35,319 nt of DNA, taken from assembly GCA_026225595.1 (NCBI GenBank), contig JAMFTB010000040.1:1-35319 (forward strand). The letters run 5' to 3'. The position numbers were made by a program, and so were the translations under genes. The notes beneath the pieces are model-generated. The model saw nothing but the letters and a program-made list of their open reading frames with translations, did no database searches and had not been told where the DNA came from. Source of the stretch: Terriglobus sp. Lineage in GTDB: Bacteria > Acidobacteriota > Terriglobia > Terriglobales > Acidobacteriaceae. Positions within the stretch are counted from its first letter, which is position 1; every line of letters starts with the position of its first letter. Shown piece after piece: positions 10,499 through 18,877 of this stretch.

Positions 10499-11401
10499 AT
10501 GATTCGACAGTTCCGAACGGCGGTACTCGGCATCTTCGCAGCCTGCCTTCTCTGCGCCTCGCAAACAGCCCTTGCCCAAACGACAGTACCCGCGTGGCAG
10601 CAGGCTGCGGGCGGTGCCATGTCGTTTGACGTGGCCTCAGTCCGTCCTGACGACGGACCCTTCCGCACACCGTCCTTCGCCCTCAGCGCAGATGAATGGT
10701 TCATCGATCCTGCCGGCCGCTTCCACGCCGACTTCTCCGTGCGGGCGTACATCACCTTCGCCTACAAGATCTGGCTCACACCCGAGGAAGAAAAAACCCT
10801 CATCGAGACGCTGCCCGACTGGGTCAAGTCGCAGCGCTTCGCCATTGACGCTACTGCCCCGCCGCACACCACCAAGGACCAATACCGCCTGATGATGCAG
10901 TCGCTGCTTGCTGATCGCTTTGGCCTGAAGCTGCACTTCGAGGGAAAAGATAAGCCCGTGCTCGCCATGGTGCTCATCAAACCAGGCCAACCTGGGCCGC
11001 GCCTCATCCCGCACAGCCAGGGCCAACCCTGCGACGCCAAACCCGCGCCGGAAACCTTTCCGCTGCAGTGCTACAGCAACGCCGCTAGGCCCTACAAAGA
11101 TGGCCTGTGGATCAGCGGATCGCGCGCCACCACCATGGACCTCATCGGCAACTTCATCAGCAGCGTTGCCGGCACGGCAGACGAAATCAGCCGCCGTGTC
11201 ATCGACCAGACAGGCCTGACCGGGTTATGGGATTTCACCCTTCTGGCCGCGCAACCGGGCCTGCCGCCTGACCAGCAGCCGCCCAACGCACCAACCGCAC
11301 TGCAGGCAGTTCAGGATCAGCTTGGCATCCGCCTCAAATCCACCCGCGCCACCGTATCTCTGCCCGTCATCGACCACATCGAGCGCCCCAGCGAAAACTA
11401 G
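10499..11401 (+). CDS. TIGR03435-type family protein, second paralogue
   Basis: MIRQFRTAVLGIFAACLLCASQTALAQ signal peptide; MSFDVASVRPDD, YITFAYKI, YRLMMQSLLADRFGLKLHFEGKDKPVLAMVLIKPG, VIDQTGLTGLWDFTL. Confidence 0.86.
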   Translation: MIRQFRTAVLGIFAACLLCASQTALAQTTVPAWQQAAGGAMSFDVASVRPDDGPFRTPSFALSADEWFIDPAGRFHADFSVRAYITFAYKIWLTPEEEKTLIETLPDWVKSQRFAIDATAPPHTTKDQYRLMMQSLLADRFGLKLHFEGKDKPVLAMVLIKPGQPGPRLIPHSQGQPCDAKPAPETFPLQCYSNAARPYKDGLWISGSRATTMDLIGNFISSVAGTADEISRRVIDQTGLTGLWDFTLLAAQPGLPPDQQPPNAPTALQAVQDQLGIRLKSTRATVSLPVIDHIERPSEN

Positions 11402-11441
11402 GCTCGGGCGTTGAACAGCGCGGCTCGTTACAATAGAAGCC

Positions 11442-11981
11442 ATGGCACAGCCGATTAATTGCGAGCCGCTCAAGTCGCTCATCCGTACCGTCCCTGACTT
11501 TCCCAAACCCGGCATTCTCTTCTACGACATCACCACGCTGTTGAAGGACAAGGCCGGATTTGCGCAGATGATTGACGCCTTTGCGGCGTACTACATCGAC
11601 AAGCATGTGGACCTGGTGCTGGGAATTGAGGCGCGTGGCTTCATCTTTGGGCCAGCCATGGCCTACCGCCTGAACGCGGGCTTTGTGCCCGTGCGCAAGC
11701 CCAAAAAACTGCCCGCCGCAACCGCCAAGGTGACCTATGACCTGGAGTACGGCAGCGACTCGCTCGAAATCCACCTGGACGCAATCCAGCCCGGACAGCG
11801 CGTGGTCATTGTGGACGATCTGCTGGCCACCGGCGGCACCATGCAGGCCACCGTGCAGCTGGTAAAGCAGCTGGGCGGCGAAATTGCCGGCGTTGCCTTT
11901 GCCGTGGAGCTGGACTTCCTGAAGGGCCGTTCAAAGTTCCCGGACGTGGACGTCTACTCGCTGCTGCACTACAGCGAGTAA
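11442..11981 (+). CDS. apt: Adenine phosphoribosyltransferase
   Basis: [69 protein letters not shown]. Confidence 0.96.
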   Translation: MAQPINCEPLKSLIRTVPDFPKPGILFYDITTLLKDKAGFAQMIDAFAAYYIDKHVDLVLGIEARGFIFGPAMAYRLNAGFVPVRKPKKLPAATAKVTYDLEYGSDSLEIHLDAIQPGQRVVIVDDLLATGGTMQATVQLVKQLGGEIAGVAFAVELDFLKGRSKFPDVDVYSLLHYSE

Positions 11982-11999
11982 CTTCTTCTGAACAACATG

Positions 12000-12250
12000 T
12001 GTCCTGCCGGACGGGCCCGCTGCGCGCGGGGCGGGTGCTCACGCACCTTTTTATCCCTATGGGTGGCCCTTCCGTTGGTCGGGATGCTGGGTTCCGTGCC
12101 GACCGAACCCACGTATCAGAATCGATACGTGGGGGCACCCGGTTCTGGTGGGAGATTGAACTTCATGCCGACCAACGGGAGGCCCAACGCGAAGCAGTTG
12201 AAAGTCACGAAGTGACCGCTCTCCGCGCAGGAGGCCCGTCCGGCAGGACA
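12000..12250. repeat. Palindromic hairpin/terminator element, copy D (composite)
   Basis: TGTCCTGCCGGACGGGCCCGC...GGTGC-TCAC-GCACC-TTTTTA left; right arm ends GGAGGCCCGTCCGGCAGGACA with minus-strand GTCAC-TTC-GTGAC-TTT; lies between convergent apt and lactonase. Confidence 0.88.
12108..12140. repeat. GGGTGCCCC-type palindrome nested in copy D
   Basis: CCCACGTATC-AGAATC-GATACGTGGG then GGCACCC; perfect 10-bp arms. Confidence 0.8.
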
Positions 12251-12255
12251 GGTCT

Positions 12256-13356
12256 TTAAGCAAACAGAAGGCAGCTAGGGCCGGAGAGTTTGATGAAGCT
12301 GCTGCGTTCGCCGAGCTTGCCGGTTGCCGTGTCCACCGGGAAGACAGAGACGTCGCCGGAGAACTGGTTGGCGCTGAGGAACCACTTGCCGCTGGGATCA
12401 AGCGCGATGTGGCGCGACTCCTTGCCGGGGTTGGCCAGGTACTGGATCGGCGTGAGCGAGCCGGTTGCCGCATCGACCGTGAACACGGTGAAGCGCTCAT
12501 CCACACGCGTGCAGGCGTAGAGGAATTTTGCGTCGTGCGAGAAGACCATCTCGCAGGCGCGCGCCTTGCTCGTGTCTACGCCGGCTGGCAGCGTGCGCGC
12601 GGAACTCTTCGTGGTGAGCACGCCGTGCGCTGTGTCCCACTGCAGATGGTCAATGGTGGAGCTGAGTTCGTTGATGGAGTAGATCCACTTGCCGTTGGGA
12701 TGAAAGACCAGATGCCGCGGTCCCGCACCCGGTGCAGACGCCCAGTGATCGGGATGGTGCGGCACGAGCTTTGAGGTCGAACGGTCCAGCCCAAAGACGT
12801 GAATGCGATCCAGCCCAAGGTCGTTGACGAAGACGTAGTTGCCATCCGGAGACACACGCGCGGAGTGTGCGTGCGACTTCTCCTGCCGGTCGGCGACGGG
12901 GCCGGGGCCGTCCTTTGGAAACTGTATGAACGATGCCTGCTTCAGCCCGCCCTGCGCATCCGCCGCAAACGAAGCGACACTGCCGCCGTTGTAGTTGGCA
13001 ACAAAAACGCCGCGGCCATCGGCCGATACGCAGATGTGGCAACCTCCGGGACCGCCGCCGTCCGCACGCGCAATGTGGTGCATGCTGTGGCCCGCGGTGT
13101 GCAAAACATAGCTTGCTGCCTCAGAGTTTGAGCCGTCGCCGCCTTCCACCGCAAACAACGCCGCAGCACCGGGATTCCACGCCAGAAAGCTGGGGCTGGG
13201 TGCGCCCTGCGCCAGCACCGGCTCCGTCAGCTGGCCGTTGTGAAACTGCGCCGTGAAGATGCCCTGCCCCATGCCGCCCACCGCGGTGGGGTTGCTGGTG
13301 CCGATGAAGAGGCGAATGCCTGGCGTTGCCTGGGCTTCTGTTTCGTGCAACATCAT
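12256..13356 (-). CDS. Lactonase family protein (6-phosphogluconolactonase-like seven-bladed beta-propeller); true start probably 13404
   Basis: RLFIGTSNPTAVGGMGQGIFTAQF, HSARVSPDGNYVFVNDLGLDRIHVFGLD, GPRHLVFHPNGKWIYSINELSSTI, ESRHIALDPSGKWFLSANQFSGDVSVF. Confidence 0.9.
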   Translation of the reverse strand: MMLHETEAQATPGIRLFIGTSNPTAVGGMGQGIFTAQFHNGQLTEPVLAQGAPSPSFLAWNPGAAALFAVEGGDGSNSEAASYVLHTAGHSMHHIARADGGGPGGCHICVSADGRGVFVANYNGGSVASFAADAQGGLKQASFIQFPKDGPGPVADRQEKSHAHSARVSPDGNYVFVNDLGLDRIHVFGLDRSTSKLVPHHPDHWASAPGAGPRHLVFHPNGKWIYSINELSSTIDHLQWDTAHGVLTTKSSARTLPAGVDTSKARACEMVFSHDAKFLYACTRVDERFTVFTVDAATGSLTPIQYLANPGKESRHIALDPSGKWFLSANQFSGDVSVFPVDTATGKLGERSSFIKLSGPSCLLFA

Positions 13357-13682
13357 GACTGCTCCTGCGCCTGCGAGCGCAACAAATTTTCGTCGTGTGT
13401 GGATGGTGTTGTCTCCCCCGCTGCAAGCTCACGCACCTGCAGCGACTCGTCTTTTGCAAGATACCCCTTGCGGCGGAACCAGTCTTCCATGCGCGTGCGC
13501 AGCAGGTCCAGCGGTACGCGCAGACCGGCCTCCATGCAGCCGTCTGCAAGGGGCAGCGTGTCGTCAAAGACTGCATCGTTGGTGAAGTTGCGCATGCTAA
13601 AGCTGTCGATCCACTTGACCGGGCACGGTGTGACTGCACCGTCCACGGCAACACATACGATGCTCAAACGACGGATGAACAT
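13353..13682 (-). CDS. Hypothetical protein immediately upstream of the lactonase
   Basis: 109-aa ORF whose TGA overlaps the lactonase ATG (ATGA); no clear ribosome-binding site for its own start. Confidence 0.5.
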   Translation of the reverse strand: MFIRRLSIVCVAVDGAVTPCPVKWIDSFSMRNFTNDAVFDDTLPLADGCMEAGLRVPLDLLRTRMEDWFRRKGYLAKDESLQVRELAAGETTPSTHDENLLRSQAQEQS

Positions 13683-13712
13683 GTGGTCAGGCTACGCCAA
13701 CGCAAAACGACA

Positions 13713-13975
13713 TGTCCTGCCGGACGGACCCGCTACGCGCGGGGCGGGTGCTCACGCACCTTTTTACTGGCTTCGCCCTGGCCCTCCCGATGGTCGGGAT
13801 CAAACACACCACCACAAATCTTGTCATCCTGAGCGGAGCGCAGCGAAGTCGAAGGACCTGCATTTCGCTGGCAGCGGCACGAAGTTCAAATCCTGACCAA
13901 CGGGAAGGCCACGCGAAAGCAGTAAAAAGGCGTGAAACGCCCGCCCCACGCGCAGGAGGCCCGTCCGGCAGGACA
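13713..13975. repeat. Palindromic hairpin/terminator element, copy E (composite)
   Basis: TGTCCTGCCGGACGGACCCGC...GGTGC-TCAC-GCACC-TTTTTA; loop holds TTGTCATCCTGAGCGGAGCGCAGCGAAGTCGAAGGACCTGCA; right arm ...GTAAAAAGGCGTGAAACGCC...CCGTCCGGCAGGACA. Confidence 0.9.
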
Positions 13976-13981
13976 TGGTCG

Positions 13982-15130
13982 TTAACCCCAAAGCGTGAAG
14001 CAGGCACCAGTCAGCTTGCAGCTGCTGACCTGTTCACCCAGCATGCCGGTTTTTGGATCACGCGGAAAGACCACCACGTCTCCGCTGCGCACATTTGCGC
14101 CGAGGAACCAGCGGCCCGTTGCATCGATGGTGATCTGCCGGTTCTCTGCTCCGGACTGCTTCAGCAACTGAATCTGCTTGAGCGTGCCGTCCTTCGCGAT
14201 GGACCACACCACGAAGCTTTCAAGGCCGCGGTTGCTGCCGTAGAGGAACTTCGCATCGGGCGACAGCATAAGGTCTGCGGTGCGGCACTTGGGCGGCGCG
14301 TCTGCGGGCAGCGTGCTCCACGTCTGCTTCAGCTGCAGTGTGGCCTTCTTCGCATCCCACAGCAGCAGGTCTACCGTGTTTGAAAGCTCGTTATTGCTGT
14401 AGAGCCAGCGGCCATTGGGATGCCACACCACATGCCGCGGCGCGGTGCCGGGCGCAGACTTCCAGAACGCGGGTGTGCCCGGCGTAAGCTTTGCCGTCGC
14501 CGGGTCAAGCGCGTAGATGTTGATGCGATCCGTGCCGTAGTCATTCACCAACACGTACTTGTTATCGGGCGAGGTGACGATGGAGTGTGCGCGGCTGTGC
14601 ACCTGCTGCGGCTGCGTGGGTCCGTGGTCGGTGTCGCCGTACTCAATGTGTTCCACCGCGGGGCCTGTGCTACCGTCGGCCAAGACCTGGTAGGTGTTGA
14701 TGCTGCCGGAGCCCCAGTTGGCCTCCATCACAACGCGGCCTGTGGCGTCGAGCGAGACATACACCGCGGACGTGCCCTTCGCAGTCTGCTGCGATAGCTG
14801 CTTCAGCGGTGTGGACGCATCCGTTGTCACCTCAAACGCCGTTACGGCGGATACGCCATCGACCAGGCAGGTGGTGTACATGCGGTTGCGGTTCTTTGGC
14901 GACAGCGTCATGAAGTCTGTATTGAGCACGCTGGCCGCGGGCTTTGGCGTGCTGAAGCTGCCGGTCTTCGGATCAAAGTCTGCAACGAAGATGCCTTTGC
15001 TGTCTTTGCCGGTGGTGCCGATGAAGGCCCGCTGAATGTCAGACATGGCTGCAAATGCGTTGCGTGCGAACCCCGCGGCTGCGGGCAGTGTGACCAGAAA
15101 ACTGCGGCGTGTGATGGTGTTTCCGAGCAT
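13982..15130 (-). CDS. Lactonase family protein with Tat-like signal peptide
   Basis: MLGNTITRRSFLVTLPAAAGFARNAFA twin-arginine-type leader; VHSRAHSIVTSPDNKYVLVNDYGTDRINIYALD, APRHVVWHPNGRWLYSNNELSNTV, ENRQITIDATGRWFLGANVRSGDVVVF, matching the adjacent lactonase. Confidence 0.88.
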   Translation of the reverse strand: MLGNTITRRSFLVTLPAAAGFARNAFAAMSDIQRAFIGTTGKDSKGIFVADFDPKTGSFSTPKPAASVLNTDFMTLSPKNRNRMYTTCLVDGVSAVTAFEVTTDASTPLKQLSQQTAKGTSAVYVSLDATGRVVMEANWGSGSINTYQVLADGSTGPAVEHIEYGDTDHGPTQPQQVHSRAHSIVTSPDNKYVLVNDYGTDRINIYALDPATAKLTPGTPAFWKSAPGTAPRHVVWHPNGRWLYSNNELSNTVDLLLWDAKKATLQLKQTWSTLPADAPPKCRTADLMLSPDAKFLYGSNRGLESFVVWSIAKDGTLKQIQLLKQSGAENRQITIDATGRWFLGANVRSGDVVVFPRDPKTGMLGEQVSSCKLTGACFTLWG

Positions 15131-15237
15131 GAAAGACGAGCCTCCGCGAAGCGCGGACCAGCATACGCCACATTATCGATAATTGGCTTTGGCTTTCTTG
15201 CGGATGGCAGAGAGCGGACAAAGACTTAGCTACATCT

Positions 15238-15419
15238 TGTCCTGCCGTACGGGCCCGCTGCGCGCGGTGCGGGCGTTTGCACGCCTTTTTACTGCTTCGC
15301 GTGGCCTTCCCGTTGGTCAGGGTGAATGTTGGTGCCGACCATCGGGAGGCGCGAGGCGAAGTCAGTAAAAAGGTGCGTGAGCACCCGCTCTCCGCGCAGG
15401 AGGCTCGTCCGGCAGGACA
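15238..15419. repeat. Palindromic hairpin/terminator element, copy F (simple form)
   Basis: TGTCCTGCCGTACGGGCCCGC...GGCGT-TTGC-ACGCC-TTTTTA; right GTAAAAAGGTGCGTGAGCACC...CTCGTCCGGCAGGACA. Confidence 0.9.
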
Positions 15420-15434
15420 ATGCTTTAGAAGTCT

Positions 15435-15860
15435 TTACGGTTCGCCGGGCAGGTGGCCTGCGTAGTCTTCGGGGCGGACGTTGTTGTCGATGACTGGCAG
15501 CGACGGCAGGTTCAGTGTGCTGCCTGCCTGGTCTACAACGGCCTTTACGCTGGTCAGTACTTCGTCCACCGTCATGGTGTACATCTCGCGGCCGTTGTCG
15601 TAGCCGTTCTCCACGATGGTCTTGAGGTACAGTCCGGCGGCCTGCGCTGCGGCGTAGTCGGTGATGACGTAGCCGGTGGCGCGCTTCATCTGCACCCAGG
15701 CCACGTTGGGCATGGCAATCCACACGGGGCGGCCGCTTACGTCAAAGCGGATGTCGGTGGCGTCTGCATGGCGCGTGGCGATGGCGACGACCGTCGCCTT
15801 CCACACACAGTGCAGCTGGTCGCCGGTCCACTTGTCCACTACGCGGAAGTCCTCGTACAT
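15435..15860 (-). CDS. Hypothetical protein (141 aa)
   Basis: MYEDFRVVDKWTGDQLHCVWKATVVAIATRHADATDIRFDVSGRPVWIAMPNVAWVQM...; AAAGGAGC ribosome-binding site upstream of ATG at 15860. Family not recognised. The listed start at 16352 reads through a repeat. Confidence 0.75.
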   Translation of the reverse strand: MYEDFRVVDKWTGDQLHCVWKATVVAIATRHADATDIRFDVSGRPVWIAMPNVAWVQMKRATGYVITDYAAAQAAGLYLKTIVENGYDNGREMYTMTVDEVLTSVKAVVDQAGSTLNLPSLPVIDNNVRPEDYAGHLPGEP

Positions 15861-15928
15861 GCCTGCTGCTCCTTTTGCGGGGTGCTGCCTTTGAGGGTAT
15901 TGATTCGCAGGCATTCCGTAAAGACCGG

Positions 15929-16111
15929 TGTCCTGCCGGACGGGCCTCCTTCGCGGAGAGCGGGTGCTCACGCACCTTTTTACTGCTGTCGCGCGGGCCT
16001 CCCGATGGTCGGCAAGACATTTTGATCCCGACCATCGGGAGGAGCGAGGCGAAGCCAGCAAAAAGGCGTGCAAACGCCCGCTCCACGCGCAGTGGGCCCG
16101 TCCGGCAGGAC
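15929..16111. repeat. Palindromic hairpin/terminator element, copy G (simple form, in a divergent intergenic region)
   Basis: TGTCCTGCCGGACGGGCCTCCTTCGCGGAGAGC GGGTGC-TCAC-GCACC-TTTTTA; right CAAAAAGGCGTGCAAACGCC...CCCGTCCGGCAGGAC. Confidence 0.9.
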
Positions 16112-16209
16112 CCGCTGGTAGAATCGTTGATGGTGCGGTGAAGCTACGCCCGCGCCCGTATCTGCGCCTGCCGCGTGATTCGCGCAAGGCTGCACAAAGG
16201 ACAGGATTC

Positions 16210-16959
16210 TTGGAAACCACTTCGCATACACGCACCTCGCCGCTGCCCTTAAACGACGAACTCCTGCCCAAGAAAAACACCACACCCGGCATGGCGTTTT
16301 TTGACCGCGTCCGCAGCAACCCTGCTCTGGCTATCCAGCTGGGCGTGGGCACGCTGCTGGTTGCTGCCGTTGTTGCCGCCGCTGTTGGTCTGTGGATGTC
16401 CCGCAGCAGCGCTGCGAATGACGCTCTCTCTGCCGCGATGCAGACCTATGACACGCCGGTAAACACGCCTGACCAGCCCGTGCCCGCAGGCACCAAGAGC
16501 TTCAACAGCGTGGAAGACCGCGCCAAGGCCGCCAACGCGGAGTTTGCCGCTGTCGCAAACAAGTACGGCATGATGGACGCGGGCCGCAACGCGCTGTATC
16601 TGGAGGGCGTAACTGCCGTGCAGATGGGCCAGAGCGCCACCGGCGAGGCTTTGCTGAAGAAGTCTGCCGATAGCTGGAACCACGACGTAGCCACGCTGGC
16701 AGAGCTGGCGCTGGCGGGCCTGTACCGCTCCACCGGTCGCGAGCAGCTGGCGATTGACACGCTGCAGCAGGTGGCCAAGAAGCCCTCGACGCTGGTGCCC
16801 GCGGGCTTGGCGCAGATTCAGCTGGCGGAGCTGTACGACGCCAACGGCAAGTCTGCTGACGCCAAGAAGATTTACGCGCAGATCAAGGACAAGGATCCGA
16901 AGAGCGCAGCGGCAGAGCTGGCCACCCAGAAGCTGGCTGGCCCCGGCAATCCGCAGTAA
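16210..16959 (+). CDS. Single-pass membrane tetratricopeptide-like protein (YfgM-like architecture)
   Basis: LAIQLGVGTLLVAAVVAAAVGLWM transmembrane segment then helical repeat region (AGRNALYLEGVTAVQMGQSATGEALLKKSADSW..., AQIQLAELYDANGKSADAKKIYAQIKDKDP). TTG start at 16210 after AAAGGA; ATG at 16291 is the alternative. Confidence 0.75.
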   Translation: METTSHTRTSPLPLNDELLPKKNTTPGMAFFDRVRSNPALAIQLGVGTLLVAAVVAAAVGLWMSRSSAANDALSAAMQTYDTPVNTPDQPVPAGTKSFNSVEDRAKAANAEFAAVANKYGMMDAGRNALYLEGVTAVQMGQSATGEALLKKSADSWNHDVATLAELALAGLYRSTGREQLAIDTLQQVAKKPSTLVPAGLAQIQLAELYDANGKSADAKKIYAQIKDKDPKSAAAELATQKLAGPGNPQ

Positions 16960-16992
16960 CCCAACCCTGCTGTAACGCATCAATGGAGACCA

Positions 16993-18633
16993 ATGGCGGC
17001 TCCTGAGTCCACCCCGGCTTCACTTGCAGCGCTGATTCGCCGGCGCAGCGGCTCGCCGGGACGGACACAGGAGCCATCGCCATCTGCGAATCCAAAGGCT
17101 GATCGCGCCGGGCAGTTTGGCCTGCTGTTTGAAGCCCCTCCAACAGAAGAAGCGACTCAAGATAAAGCGGGTGCCCCATGCATCGATTCTGATGCGTGGG
17201 ATTGCTCAGCCGCAGAGTCTGAGCTAGTCAAAACACCGCCGCAGCGAAAGCTGTGGGGCGTGGCCGAACTCGTCTCCACACTGCGCGGCAAGGTGGAGCG
17301 CGAGTACGCGGACGTGTGGGTGGAGGGCGAAATCTCAAACTGCCGCCCAGCGCCCAGCGGCCACCTGTACTTCACGCTGAAGGACGGCGACGCGCAGCTG
17401 CCGGTCGTGCTCTTTCGGCGAGAGGCTTCGCTGCTGCGCTTTCGTCCGCAAGACGGCCTGGCCGTGCTGGTGCGTGGTCGCGTGAGTGTTTACGAGAGCC
17501 GCGGCCAGTTGCAACTGATTGCAGAGACACTGGAGCCGCGTGGCGCCGGTGCGCTACAGCTTGCGTTTGAGCAGCTGAAGGCGCGGCTGCGTGCAGAGGG
17601 ACTGTTTGAGGCGGAGCGCAAGCGTCCGCTGCCGAGCTTTCCGCAGACCATCGGCGTCATTACCTCTACGCAAGGCGCGGTGCTGCGCGACATTGCAACG
17701 GTGGTGCGCCGCCGACACGCGCGGCTGAATCTGCTTGTCTTTCCTGCAGCCATGCAGGGTCCGCAATGCGCAACAGAGGTGACGCGCGGCCTGCGTTACT
17801 TCAACACGACGAAGCGGCACCCGGTAGACGTGATTGTGATTGCGCGCGGTGGCGGTTCTGCGGAGGACCTTGCAGGCTTCAACGATGAAGCTCTCGCGCG
17901 CGCCATTGCGGCGAGTGAAATCCCCGTCGTATCGGCCGTGGGGCATGAAACGGACTTCACCATTGCGGACTTTGTCGCGGACCTGCGCGCGCCCACACCA
18001 TCGGCCGCGGCAGAGATGGTGACCGCGGCGCAGCATCGCATTGGCGAACATGTGCAGGCGCTGGCCGCGCGGCTGCTGCGTGCTGTGCGCTTTCAGCAGA
18101 TGGGCGCGCAGCAGCGGCTGGCGCGCGTAGCAGCGGGCACAGCCTTTGCACGCATGCGCGACGCCATTGGCCGCCGCCAGCAGCGTGTGGATGCAGCAAC
18201 CTTCCGGCTGGAGACACTTGGCGCAGCACAGGTGCAGGCTCGTGCCGCACGGCTGCGCACATTGACGGAGCGGTTGAATCGCCAGGACGTGCGCCGCACG
18301 GTGATGCTGGCGCACACGCAGAATCAGCGTTTGCATGAGCGGTTGAACCGCGCCGGTGCGAACCTGCTGCAGGGCCGCGAGCAGCGGCTGGCGCGCGCAT
18401 CCACACGGCTGCAGGCGCTGTCACCCACGGCGGTTTTGCAGCGTGGGTATGCGCTGGTCTTCCGTGAGGATGGACGCCTGCTGCGCGACGCAGCGGAGGC
18501 CGCAATGGGCGACGTCATCACGGCGCGGCTTGCAACCGGCAGCGTGCGTGCCAGCGTCCTTCCTGCAGACGCTGCCATCAATTCTGCACCGGGCAATAAG
18601 ACGAGGAACAGACCAGATGCAGACAGCATTTAA
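16993..18633 (+). CDS. xseA: Exodeoxyribonuclease VII large subunit
   Basis: LWGVAELVSTLRGKVEREYADVWVEGEISNCRPAPSGHLYFTLKD, IGVITSTQGAVLRDI, DVIVIARGGGSAEDLAGFNDE, PVVSAVGHETDFTIADFVADLRAPTPSAAAEM; about 80-aa N-terminal extension. Confidence 0.94.
   Translation: MAAPESTPASLAALIRRRSGSPGRTQEPSPSANPKADRAGQFGLLFEAPPTEEATQDKAGAPCIDSDAWDCSAAESELVKTPPQRKLWGVAELVSTLRGKVEREYADVWVEGEISNCRPAPSGHLYFTLKDGDAQLPVVLFRREASLLRFRPQDGLAVLVRGRVSVYESRGQLQLIAETLEPRGAGALQLAFEQLKARLRAEGLFEAERKRPLPSFPQTIGVITSTQGAVLRDIATVVRRRHARLNLLVFPAAMQGPQCATEVTRGLRYFNTTKRHPVDVIVIARGGGSAEDLAGFNDEALARAIAASEIPVVSAVGHETDFTIADFVADLRAPTPSAAAEMVTAAQHRIGEHVQALAARLLRAVRFQQMGAQQRLARVAAGTAFARMRDAIGRRQQRVDAATFRLETLGAAQVQARAARLRTLTERLNRQDVRRTVMLAHTQNQRLHERLNRAGANLLQGREQRLARASTRLQALSPTAVLQRGYALVFREDGRLLRDAAEAAMGDVITARLATGSVRASVLPADAAINSAPGNKTRNRPDADSI
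17169..17200. repeat. GGGTGCCCC-type palindrome inside the xseA coding sequence
   Basis: GGGTGCCCCATGCATC-GATTCT-GATGCGTGGG, same arrangement as 12108-12140 read on the minus strand (GGGTGCCCCCACGTATC-GATTCT-GATACGTGGG). Confidence 0.75.
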
Positions 18634-18787
18634 ATTGGCTATCTTCGCATTAGGAATAGGGATTCCTCTGGCTTTAGTCGGGCTGTGGCAGTGGGTTCAT
18701 TACGGCCAGCTCCATTACGGCATCCTGGCGTTTTTATGTCTGAACACCTGCGCCATTTTTTATTTTCGGCGAGCCAGGGTGGGCTGA
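18617..18787 (+). CDS. Small membrane protein (56 aa)
   Basis: MQTAFKLAIFALGIGIPLALVGLWQWVHYGQLHYGILAFLCLNTCAIFYFRRARVG, two hydrophobic segments; GAGGAA about 8 nt upstream; overlaps the end of xseA. Confidence 0.6.
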   Translation: MQTAFKLAIFALGIGIPLALVGLWQWVHYGQLHYGILAFLCLNTCAIFYFRRARVG

Positions 18788-18877
18788 CGTGATGCAGGTT
18801 TGAATTTGCTGATGTAGATCACAATGAATAACGACACGATTTGATTTTTAAGCAGGAAGCAATAGGTACCGCACAGC

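Noticed and set aside
15928-16209. N-terminal extension of the TPR-type ORF from 15928
   Set aside because: This part translates copy G (MSCRTGLLRGERVLTHLF...), the same peptide seen from other copies; a start at 16210 or 16291 is more plausible.
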